A stretch of 29,283 nucleotides of DNA from positions 1-29,283 of the forward strand of contig CAZYXR010000039.1 of NCBI GenBank assembly GCA_964650845.1. Reading direction: 5' to 3'. The notes beneath the pieces are model-generated. The model searched no databases and had not been told where the DNA came from. It saw nothing but the letters and a program-made list of their open reading frames with translations. This document shows, piece by piece, positions 1 to 6,921 of the stretch. A program made the translations under genes and the position numbers. Position 1 is the first letter of the stretch; every line of letters starts with the position of its first letter. Source of the DNA: UBA7692 sp964650845 (GTDB lineage: Bacteria > Bacteroidota > Bacteroidia > Chitinophagales > LD1).

Positions 1-728
1 CTTTATTAGACGGTGTAAATAAAGGCTTAATAAAAGAAGAACAACTAAATGTTTCGCTGGAACGATTATTTACTACTCGTTATAAATTAGGAATGTTTGA
101 TCCGCCAAGCGTAGTAAAATACGCGCAAATGCCGGAATCTATTCTCGAAGCGCCTGCGCATCAGGCACATGCACTCAAAATGGCAAGGCAATCTATTGTT
201 TTATTAAAAAATGAAAGCGCAAATTCATTGCAAAAAATATTGCTTGCAATTTCGGTTTTGGTAACGCTGCAAATATTTTTCGGAGGCATTGTAAGCGGCA
301 TGAAAGCAGGCTTGGCTTACCCAACCTGGCCGGATATGAATGGCGAAATAATTCCTGCTGCATTGTTTTCTGAAACGGCAACTTTAGCCGGTTTTACAAA
401 ATATAATGCCGCAGACTATTGGGGGCGCACGGCTATTCAATTTGCGCATAGGGGCGCTGCATATTTGATAGTAGCTATTGTTGTTTTCTTCTTTTTGAAA
501 GCACGAAAAATTGAAGGCAATAAAATTTTCAATGCAGCATTAAAATTGCTTCCGGCAACGGTTTTGTTGCAAGCGACAATTGGAATTTTTACCGTGATAA
601 ATTGTGTAGGAAGTATTCCTGTGGGTTGGGGTGTGTTGCACCAAGCTGGTGCGATGTTGCTGATAGCAAATGTGGCGGTGTTGTGGTTTGGTTTGAATCG
701 CACAGGGCGTTTAAATATTACTGAATGA
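1..728 (+). CDS. Partial GH3 glycosidase end fused in frame to C-terminal half of heme A synthase (CtaA/COX15)
   Basis: The reading frame is open from the left edge (first full codon at 3, 241 visible residues), so the ATG at 93 is internal. Residues 1-71 are typical of the end of a glycoside hydrolase family 3 catalytic domain: a GLIKEEQL helix, then RYKLGMFDPP, an AH..AL..A stretch and SIVLLKNE at about 64-71. Without a break the frame continues into four hydrophobic segments with GLAYPTWPDMNG, a FAHR histidine (H149) and a VLHQ histidine (H213). These are the landmarks of the second four-helix half of COX15/CtaA, which makes heme A from heme O in the membrane. The first COX15 half and the GH3 C-terminal domain are both missing at the join (about 215-235). 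A functional enzyme of this form is unlikely. An assembly chimera or a genomic deletion fusion is more plausible. The family calls are confident; the join is not explained. Confidence 0.85.
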   Translation, partial: LLDGVNKGLIKEEQLNVSLERLFTTRYKLGMFDPPSVVKYAQMPESILEAPAHQAHALKMARQSIVLLKNESANSLQKILLAISVLVTLQIFFGGIVSGMKAGLAYPTWPDMNGEIIPAALFSETATLAGFTKYNAADYWGRTAIQFAHRGAAYLIVAIVVFFFLKARKIEGNKIFNAALKLLPATVLLQATIGIFTVINCVGSIPVGWGVLHQAGAMLLIANVAVLWFGLNRTGRLNITE

Positions 729-741
729 GCAATTCATTTTT

Positions 742-790
742 AAAACCAAACAGCCCGCACAGTTAAAAACTACGCGGGCTGTTTGGTTTT
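742..790 (+). terminator. Rho-independent terminator after the COX15 part
   Basis: Two perfect 17-bp complementary arms (742-758 and 774-790) enclose a 15-nt loop. The stem has a GC-rich core (cagcccgc) and ends in TTTT. It starts 13 bp after the stop codon at 726-728, so it most likely ends transcription of the chimeric ORF. Confidence 0.85.
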
Positions 791-798
791 GTTCACTC

Positions 799-842
799 AT
801 TTTATCAACGCAAATCCTCTGCGAGAGATTTGCTGCGAAAGG
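799..842. repeat. Left copy of a diverged 44-bp direct repeat flanking the TA module
   Basis: This segment aligns without gaps to 1391-1434 (same orientation, offset 592 bp), with 36 of 44 positions identical by eye. Shared blocks are ATCAACGCAAA, GCGA, AGATTT and AAAGG. The left copy also contains the inverted pair GCAAATC/GATTTGC around CTCTGCGAGA, so it could form a small hairpin. Confidence 0.6.
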
Positions 843-861
843 AAATGTTCGGTTATCTTTG
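829..861 (+). promoter_or_regulatory. Putative Bacteroidetes-type promoter of the TA module
   Basis: TTTG at 829-832 and TATCTTTG at 854-861 match the Bacteroidetes -33/-7 consensus (TTTG and TAnnTTTG) with a 21-bp spacer. Transcription would begin near 866, after the upstream in-frame start at 830. This supports the ATG at 878 as the antitoxin start. The -33 box lies inside the left direct repeat. Confidence 0.5.
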
Positions 862-877
862 TAGAAAAATTTGTCTT

Positions 878-1105
878 ATGAATATTGCAGAAACAGCACT
901 TAAACTTAGCCCATCTGAAAGACACGCTCTTATTGGTTTGTTGTGGGATAGCTTAGATAAGAATCACCAGATTGATTTATCGGATGCAAAAAAACATGAA
1001 CTTGACAGACGTATTAAAAAAATGGATGAAGGCAAAGGCGTATTTGTTCCGGCAGAGGAAGTTCAGCAAAAGGCAAAAAAACTGATTGATGAAATTCGAG
1101 GTTAG
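878..1105 (+). CDS. Antitoxin, addiction-module component family (TIGR02574-like)
   Basis: A 75-residue protein starting MNIAETALKLSPSER, with a LLWDSL segment and a lysine-rich C-terminus ending KKLIDEIRG. This pattern is typical of the short 'putative addiction module component' antitoxins (Unstab_antitox family) that pair with ParE/RelE toxins and neutralise them in the cytoplasm. An in-frame start at 830 exists, but a promoter-like sequence lies between it and 878, and homologues begin with the MNIAE-type sequence, so 878 is preferred. The stop overlaps the start of the downstream toxin reading frame (1089) by 17 bases, as expected for a coupled TA operon. Such antitoxins often repress their own promoter, but no operator is obvious here. 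Confidence 0.8.
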   Translation: MNIAETALKLSPSERHALIGLLWDSLDKNHQIDLSDAKKHELDRRIKKMDEGKGVFVPAEEVQQKAKKLIDEIRG

Positions 1106-1378
1106 TTTTGAGGAAGATGCAGAACACGAATATTTGACTCAATAGAATGGTACGAAAAAGAAAGCGAAGGATTAGGAACACAATTGTATGTAGAAGTTGG
1201 AAAAATACTTAACATACATAGGCGCAACGCACATTTTGAAATCAGGTATTTAGACTTACGCCTCATTAACGTTAATACATTTCCATATCAAATTATTTAC
1301 CGGATTAATGGGAGCCAAATAATCATAGTTTCATTTTTTCATGGCCATAGAGACCCTGAAATTTGGAAGAAAAAGTGA
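1089..1378 (+). pseudogene. ParE/RelE-like toxin, frameshifted
   Basis: From the ATG at 1089 the frame reads MKFEVSFEEDAEHEY and then stops at TAG 1143-1145. The +1-shifted frame picks up with DSIEWYEKESEGLG and continues to FHGHRDPEIWKKK at 1378. Together they give the usual ParE/RelE toxin layout of about 95 residues: DAE-EY...SIEWYE near the N-terminus, FPYQIIYRI in the middle, and a terminal FHG.RDPE.W. One extra T in the TTT at 1133-1135 would restore a continuous frame. The gene is therefore either truly inactivated by a one-base loss or the assembly has a homopolymer error. The track-style ORF beginning at 1184 uses TTG and lacks the N-terminus, so it is not a real start. It sits directly behind, and overlaps, its antitoxin. 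Confidence 0.8.
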
Positions 1379-1390
1379 TTTATTTTACTT

Positions 1391-1434
1391 ATTTCATCAA
1401 CGCAAACCCTAAGCGAAAGATTTACTGATAAAGG
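1391..1434. repeat. Right copy of the diverged 44-bp direct repeat
   Basis: Same-orientation partner of 799-842 (36/44 identical by eye), starting 12 bp after the end of the broken toxin. The two copies bracket the whole TA module. The hairpin arms of the left copy are degraded here. Confidence 0.6.
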
Positions 1435-1556
1435 GCGATCTAATAATGAGAGCACGCAAAAAAATGTTTGTTGTTTGTGTCAGTTATAAGTGCGCCTTTT
1501 TAAAATGAGTGATTATAATGCTATTGAAAAATAATTACCTTCGAGAAAAATTCGCT

Positions 1557-4500
1557 ATGAAAAATCTTCTATCACTTTTTTTGATAACAAATTTCTTGAC
1601 CGCCAATGCACAACAACTGTTGAATGAACAGTGTGGTTCGGAGCAAGTTCACCAAGTCTTTTTACAAAATGCCGGAAATCTGCTAAGGCATCAACAGATT
1701 GAACAATTGATATACAACGCCTCGAAAAGCGGAATTGAACAAGCCCCAGGAAGGTCGGACTTTGTATTACCAGTTGTGGTGCATATTATTCACAACGGAG
1801 GAAGTGAAAACATAAGTGATGTACAGGCTTTAAGGGCGATAGATTATCTTAATCAAGCTTTCAGAAATACAGCCTTGTATGACTCAACGGATGGTGTGGA
1901 CACAAGAATCCAATTCTGCCTCGCAAAAAAAAATCCGCAAGGACAAGCCACTTCGGGTATAAATAGAGTGCAATCTGCGTTAACCGATCTAGATTTATCA
2001 CAGGATTTGACTGTAAAAAACCTTAGTCGCTGGGATCCTACTTGCTATGTAAATATTTGGGTAGTAAAAACAATTTGCAGTCAAGGATCGTGCAACATTG
2101 GTGGGTATGCTTATTTGCCTTCGGCACACGGAAAAGCATTTGATGGAATTGTTGTGCGAGCATCCACAATGGGCAGCACGTCAGCCGCCACAGGCACATT
2201 GATTCATGAAGCTGGACATTATTTAGGTTTGTATCATACTTTTCAGGGAGGATGCACCAACAATAATTGTTTAAGTGATGGCGATAAAGTTTGTGACACA
2301 CCACCAGATAACTCAACGGCATATATTGCTTGTGCTTCAACCATGAACAGTTGTTCTACTGATGCGCTTTCGGGATTTACATCGGATCAGCCCGACCAAC
2401 ACAAAAACTTTATGGACTATACCGCTGCTACATGTCGCACTATGTTTTCGGCAGGTCAGCGCGATAGGATGATATGGCATACGCAAAATATTCGTGCGAG
2501 TCTGCAAAACTGCAGTTCGTGCTTTTCTCCATGTACCACAGCTATTAATGCTTCATTTGTATCATCTGCTTCCGCGGTAGCCGTAGGAGCATCGGTGAAT
2601 TTTACCAATCAATCGAGCGGTGCCGCTTCATACAAATGGTTGGTAAATGGAACACTATTTGCCACCACGGCAAATTCGGTTTATACTTTTAACAATGCTG
2701 GCACTTACATCGTTCGTCTTGAAACGATAGGGGTAGACACAAACTGCGTGGATTATTTTACTGACACGATTACTGTAAATTGTGGGGTTACAGCAGGGTT
2801 CAGCGCCAACAACTTAAATCCAGCCGTAGGGCAGGCGGTAACTTTCACCAATTTTAGTACCGGTGCAACAAATTATCAATGGTTTGTTGACGGGGTATTA
2901 CAAGGGACAAGCCTTACCCTAAATTATACATTTAATCAAGGAGGTTCATATTCTGTTTATCTTGTGGCATCCTCGTTGCTTTGCAGCGACACAACGCCCA
3001 TTACTTATTTTATTCATGTTGGTGCGCCATGCAATGTATCTTTTGGGTGGACACCGCAAAATGCAAACACTTGCCTGGCGGTGAAGTATGAGCCCGATAC
3101 CGGATGTAACTACACCAATTATTTGTGGACGTTTTGTGAACCTAATTATTTAGACTCATTAACAACTCAAAGCTATACTCATACAGGGGGCGGCTCAGCA
3201 CCCGCAGGGGCAAAATTTATTCGGGATGAAAACGGAAACTACTATGTGTTTTACTGTCTTTATTCATCTGCAAATTCAACTGCACTACGCAGAATGAAAT
3301 TTGGGAATTCTATACAAAACTCGCCAGTTGTTGACACAGTGGTAGTCTCATCGGGATTGGGAGCATCAAGCAATCTTCATGGTTTTGATGTAGTATTTCA
3401 TGATGGTAGCTACTACGGATTCCTAATTTTTTACAATGGTATATACCGAATAAATTTTGGTGGAACACTAGATAGTAAAAGTGTAACGGCAACACAACTG
3501 ACAGGGATCTCGGGAGGAATTGACTGGGGTCATAAAGTTGAAATTGTTCGGGAAACAAATAACTGGTGGTTAATAGTAGCTGCGCGAAACTCTAGCGCAA
3601 TAACGTTACTATACCTAGGTAGTAGTATTACCAATAATGTTCAGGCTCAATCCTCTCATGCAGTTAATGGATGTTCGGGTTTTAGTTATCATAAGATAAA
3701 TGGCAGTCATTATATTTATGGAGTAGGGTTGTTTAGCGGTGTGCGCATTATCAGTTTTGGAAATTCGTTGGCTAATACACCAACATTATCCAACTCTTAT
3801 TTATACAACAATGGAGTTTACCCTGATGACATTGCTTTGTATCAAAACTGCGATGGAAGCTTATCGGGTGTGTTGCTGTATGAAAACACGCAAGTGCACC
3901 AATTGGTAAAATTTAATACACCAACGTCTGCGCCAATTGTACTAGATACTTTTACAAAAAACACCTTACGCATATCAGGAATGTCGCGATTGATAAGGAC
4001 AGATCAGGGACTGACAACTTTTGCCACACAGGGTGCTAACAACGGTTTAGTGAAGTTGAATTTTGGCGATTGTGGAATTCCATATAGCACTTTAAAATTT
4101 CCTCCTCCTATTGCCTACAACAAAGCTGGAAGCTATTATGTGCGCTTGGCCGTAGATGAAGGATTGCCTACTCAGCAGGTGTATTGCAGAAATGTGAATG
4201 TTACAAATGTTGCGGGAAATCCAGTAAACCTTGGACAGGATACAACTTTGTGTTTTTCAGGAGTAAGTACATTAAACGCAGGACCTTCATACAAAACATA
4301 TTTGTGGCATGATGGTATAACAGACTCTTCTACTTCTGTTTTCGGAGAAGGAAAATATTTTGTACGTGTTGAAGATTATTGCGGAAACGTGTTTTCAGAC
4401 ACCATCGTTGTTAATGTTGATAGCGCCACACAAATCAGCTTGGGCAACGATACATCAATTTGTTTAGGTCAAAGTATTCAACTCAATGCGGGCAATAAGT

Positions 4501-4928
4501 ATGTCTCATATTCATGGACTCCTTCAAGCGGTTTAAGTTGCAATAATTGCGCCAATCCTATTGCTTCACCAGCATTCACATCTGCGTATTCCGTTACTGG
4601 TAAAAATCAATCAGGTTGTGTAACAGCAGCGTCAATAGAAATAAATGTGAACACCTGTGTGGGTGTTGATGACATTGAGGAAGATTTAGTTAAAGTAATA
4701 TACCCTATGCCTGTTACCGAAAAACTGAATGTCGCATTGACGGTTGCGGGCGAAGTGAAAGTGTTTTTGTTTAATGCTCTTGGGCAACAAGTGAAAGATT
4801 CTCGCGACATTAAGTATGAAAAGCAAAATTTAGTATCGTTAGATGTAAGCGAACTTACTGCGGGTATTTATCTGCTTGAAGTAAGTACACTAACACAAAA
4901 GTCGCTGCTGAGAGTTGTTATTCAATAA
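1557..4928 (+). CDS. Secreted M43-type metalloprotease with PKD domains and T9SS sorting domain
   Basis: The ATG at 1557 is chosen because it opens a signal peptide (MKNLLSLFLIT..., cleavage after TANA); an in-frame GTG at 1509 would bury it. The protein has 1123 residues. The zinc motif HEAGHYLGLYH at 217-227 is the HExxHxxGxxH of pappalysin-type (M43) proteases. It is followed by KVCDTPPDN and by FMDY...CRTMF near 285-297, the Met-turn region. Two PKD-like domains follow (about 331-410 and 415-505). A region of about 330 residues then carries recurring FGxS/FG phrases and looks like a beta-propeller. Two Ig-like units starting LGQDTTLC and LGNDTSIC come next (about 887 and 960). From about 1045 a type A T9SS sorting domain has YPMPVTEKLNV and GIYLLEV. 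It is likely exported and anchored or released at the surface to cleave extracellular proteins. Its substrate cannot be inferred. Confidence 0.88.
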   Translation: MKNLLSLFLITNFLTANAQQLLNEQCGSEQVHQVFLQNAGNLLRHQQIEQLIYNASKSGIEQAPGRSDFVLPVVVHIIHNGGSENISDVQALRAIDYLNQAFRNTALYDSTDGVDTRIQFCLAKKNPQGQATSGINRVQSALTDLDLSQDLTVKNLSRWDPTCYVNIWVVKTICSQGSCNIGGYAYLPSAHGKAFDGIVVRASTMGSTSAATGTLIHEAGHYLGLYHTFQGGCTNNNCLSDGDKVCDTPPDNSTAYIACASTMNSCSTDALSGFTSDQPDQHKNFMDYTAATCRTMFSAGQRDRMIWHTQNIRASLQNCSSCFSPCTTAINASFVSSASAVAVGASVNFTNQSSGAASYKWLVNGTLFATTANSVYTFNNAGTYIVRLETIGVDTNCVDYFTDTITVNCGVTAGFSANNLNPAVGQAVTFTNFSTGATNYQWFVDGVLQGTSLTLNYTFNQGGSYSVYLVASSLLCSDTTPITYFIHVGAPCNVSFGWTPQNANTCLAVKYEPDTGCNYTNYLWTFCEPNYLDSLTTQSYTHTGGGSAPAGAKFIRDENGNYYVFYCLYSSANSTALRRMKFGNSIQNSPVVDTVVVSSGLGASSNLHGFDVVFHDGSYYGFLIFYNGIYRINFGGTLDSKSVTATQLTGISGGIDWGHKVEIVRETNNWWLIVAARNSSAITLLYLGSSITNNVQAQSSHAVNGCSGFSYHKINGSHYIYGVGLFSGVRIISFGNSLANTPTLSNSYLYNNGVYPDDIALYQNCDGSLSGVLLYENTQVHQLVKFNTPTSAPIVLDTFTKNTLRISGMSRLIRTDQGLTTFATQGANNGLVKLNFGDCGIPYSTLKFPPPIAYNKAGSYYVRLAVDEGLPTQQVYCRNVNVTNVAGNPVNLGQDTTLCFSGVSTLNAGPSYKTYLWHDGITDSSTSVFGEGKYFVRVEDYCGNVFSDTIVVNVDSATQISLGNDTSICLGQSIQLNAGNKYVSYSWTPSSGLSCNNCANPIASPAFTSAYSVTGKNQSGCVTAASIEINVNTCVGVDDIEEDLVKVIYPMPVTEKLNVALTVAGEVKVFLFNALGQQVKDSRDIKYEKQNLVSLDVSELTAGIYLLEVSTLTQKSLLRVVIQ

Positions 4929-5170
4929 ACGAGTAAAGCCTATCTGCAATAGAGTTTTTCTAAGCCTGATAGATAAAGCAGGGTAACACGCTAAAGCGGA
5001 TGATATGTAATGGTGAGATATTTTGCATTGTCGCATATATGCTTGATTTAAAAAGGTATTCGTAATGTTTTGTAGTAATGCGTAAGAGCATAAATAACAA
5101 ATCTGAATTGATGCATTGAGAGCATTGAACATTTACAAATCTAAACTTTGGAAGCTTTTTCCAGAAGCAA

Positions 5171-6058
5171 CTAAAACTCAATATTCATCAGCACGGCATA
5201 ATGGTCAGAAAGGTCTTTATTTTTTTTGCTCCATTGATGCTGATAAATTTTCACTTCGCGTGTAATTGATTTTGCTGAGGTGTCATTTTTCTTCAACAAA
5301 ATATAGTCGTAGAGAAATTCTACTTCTTTGGGGTAGTGGTTCATATCGTTGTGTGTGTAATCGAAAGTATATTTTATCTCGCTGCTAAATTCCCCGTCTT
5401 CCGCGCCTGTTTCTTTCAGCAAAAGCGGATAAAGATTGGTATCTGTTTTCAGAATATTGAAATCACCGGCACTGAATTGCGGTATGTTTTTCTGCTCATG
5501 TTTTTTAAGCAAGTTGGCTAAATCTTTTATTTGAATGTTCATGATTTCGCCCACAGAAAAAGCCTGAAAATGTGTGCCGAAAATCTGGAATTTTTGAGTA
5601 GGATAATCTACCTCAATACCGATTACGCCTTTTTTTACAAGGCAATCGAGACCGCTGCATTTGCTGAATTTTATCTTTTCTAAAGGAGTGAACGGGTGCT
5701 TGCTGAATATCATAACACCGGTGCCATTCTTCCAGTTTTTGGGTTGGCTTTTGCCGGGTCCAATAAAGTATGGGTAGTGGGCTTTCATTTTTTGTTCAAG
5801 AATTTTTCGGGCTTTTTTATCGAATATTTCTTGAAGCACCACTATATCAATACTGTCGTTGATTATTGCTTGGGCGATGTGTGGGGCACGGACGTGGGGT
5901 TTGTGTTTAAGGTGGATAGCGAAACCCGGTAAAAACTGTACGTTGTAGGTGAGTATGCGCAATGGCTTTTTTGCCGAGGCTTGCTGTGCATTTATTTTAG
6001 ATAAAAAGCATAGAGAAATAAGTACAAAAGAAATGGCTTTAAGCAAGGTGCTTTTCAT
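5171..6058 (-). CDS. Secreted neutral-sphingomyelinase-like endonuclease/exonuclease/phosphatase family hydrolase
   Basis: The start at 6058 is chosen because it opens a signal peptide (MKSTLLKAISF...INAQQ); the upstream alternative at 6088 adds ten residues before it. The mature protein (295 residues with the leader) has the full EEP catalytic set: TYNV (N39), LQEIFD (E77), GTHFQ (H163), GDFN (D199, N201), YDYI (D251) and SDHYA (D285, H286). The segment CSGLDCLVKKG contains a D-x4-K-G pair (D138, K143). This pair is characteristic of neutral sphingomyelinases, where it acts as the DK switch, rather than of DNases. It probably hydrolyses a phosphodiester in a phospholipid or sphingolipid in the periplasm or outside the cell; sphingolipids occur in many Bacteroidetes. 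It converges on the upstream protease gene and diverges from pcm (98 bp apart). Confidence 0.8.
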   Translation of the reverse strand: MKSTLLKAISFVLISLCFLSKINAQQASAKKPLRILTYNVQFLPGFAIHLKHKPHVRAPHIAQAIINDSIDIVVLQEIFDKKARKILEQKMKAHYPYFIGPGKSQPKNWKNGTGVMIFSKHPFTPLEKIKFSKCSGLDCLVKKGVIGIEVDYPTQKFQIFGTHFQAFSVGEIMNIQIKDLANLLKKHEQKNIPQFSAGDFNILKTDTNLYPLLLKETGAEDGEFSSEIKYTFDYTHNDMNHYPKEVEFLYDYILLKKNDTSAKSITREVKIYQHQWSKKNKDLSDHYAVLMNIEF

Positions 6059-6156
6059 ATTAGACAATCTAAAAACCAAGTAAAACAAGTGTTGAAAAAG
6101 TATATCGCAAGTGCGCTAACTTGCTGCGCAAATAACAACAAAATATTAAGCCGTAA

Positions 6157-6819
6157 ATGATTTTAGATAAAGATACCTACCGCCATCAGGGACTGCGCAG
6201 GGCATTGGTGGAAGAACTGAAGCGCAAGGGCATAAGTGAGGGGCGCGTGTTGGATGCCATAGGAAGCGTGAAGCGACATTTGTTTTTGGGTAGCGATACC
6301 ATTTTTGATAGCCATGCGTATGAGGATAAGGCATTTCCGATAGCTGCCGGGCAAACAATTTCAATGCCTTATACTGTGGCTTATCAATCGCAGTTGCTGG
6401 AGGTGGTTGCCGGTGAAAAAGTGTTGGAAATTGGCACCGGCAGCGGGTATCAGGCGGCCGTGTTGGCAGCAATGGGGGTGAAAGTTTTTTCTATTGAGCG
6501 GCAAAAGACGCTTTATGACAAAACAAAGCCTTTGCTACAGGAACTTGGTTACACGAGTGTAAAATGTTTTTTTGGTGATGGGTTTGAAGGTTTACCCGCT
6601 TTTGCTCCGTTTGACCATGTAATTATTACGGCAGCGGCTCCTAAGATTCCTGAGAAGTTGTTGATGCAATTAACGGTGGGTGGCAATATGGTGATTCCGC
6701 ACGAAGAGGGCGGAGTAACCAAGATGAAGCGATATACCAAGCATTCTGCTCGCGAAATTGAAGAAGAAATTTTTGATGATTTCCGTTTTGTGCCTATGCT
6801 GGCGGGCAAGGTTTTTTAG
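6157..6819 (+). CDS. pcm: Protein-L-isoaspartate O-methyltransferase
   Basis: A 220-residue cytosolic enzyme of normal family length that methylates L-isoaspartyl residues in aged proteins using S-adenosylmethionine, so that they can revert to aspartate. Diagnostic features are DKAFPIAAGQTISMPY (57-72, the substrate-pocket motif with GQTIS.P), the SAM-binding motif I VLEIGTGSGYQAAVLA (89-104), the acidic IER after beta-2 (113-115), GDGFEGLP (140-147) and HVIITAAAP (154-162). The N-terminal helix HQGLRRALVEEL fits the family start. It is followed after about 100 bp by the glutamine synthetase-like gene. I see no special regulation. Confidence 0.95.
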   Translation: MILDKDTYRHQGLRRALVEELKRKGISEGRVLDAIGSVKRHLFLGSDTIFDSHAYEDKAFPIAAGQTISMPYTVAYQSQLLEVVAGEKVLEIGTGSGYQAAVLAAMGVKVFSIERQKTLYDKTKPLLQELGYTSVKCFFGDGFEGLPAFAPFDHVIITAAAPKIPEKLLMQLTVGGNMVIPHEEGGVTKMKRYTKHSAREIEEEIFDDFRFVPMLAGKVF

Positions 6820-6865
6820 ATACTTGGCTTTGAGCAGCAGTGATAAAATTACTTTCAAAAAAATG

Positions 6866-6899
6866 TTTGGCAACGATATTGATTTACGTTGCATTTTTG
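6866..6899 (+). promoter_or_regulatory. Possible promoter of the glutamine-synthetase-family gene
   Basis: TTTG at 6866-6869 and CATTTTTG at 6892-6899 resemble the -33/-7 pair TTTG and TAnnTTTG. The -7 box has one mismatch and the spacer is 22 bp. It would place the start of transcription a few bases after the upstream in-frame ATG at 6889, favouring the ATG at 6922. The match is weak. Confidence 0.3.
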
Positions 6900-6921
6900 C
6901 AAACAAATTCATTCAAATAAA

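Noticed and set aside
93..728. ATG at 93 as the start of a 211-residue protein
   Set aside because: The frame is open to the left edge and the upstream codons continue a GH3 domain, so this methionine is internal.
1184..1378. A separate 64-residue gene starting with TTG at 1184
   Set aside because: It is the C-terminal part of the frameshifted ParE-like toxin that starts at 1089.
5033..5042. Palindrome GCATATATGC in the gap after the protease gene
   Set aside because: It is a 10-bp AT-rich palindrome without a second copy or context; chance is sufficient.
4929..5170. Small minus-strand ORFs between the protease and the EEP hydrolase
   Set aside because: They overlap each other, lack start signals and have atypical composition; the 242-bp gap is best read as a convergent 3' intergenic region.
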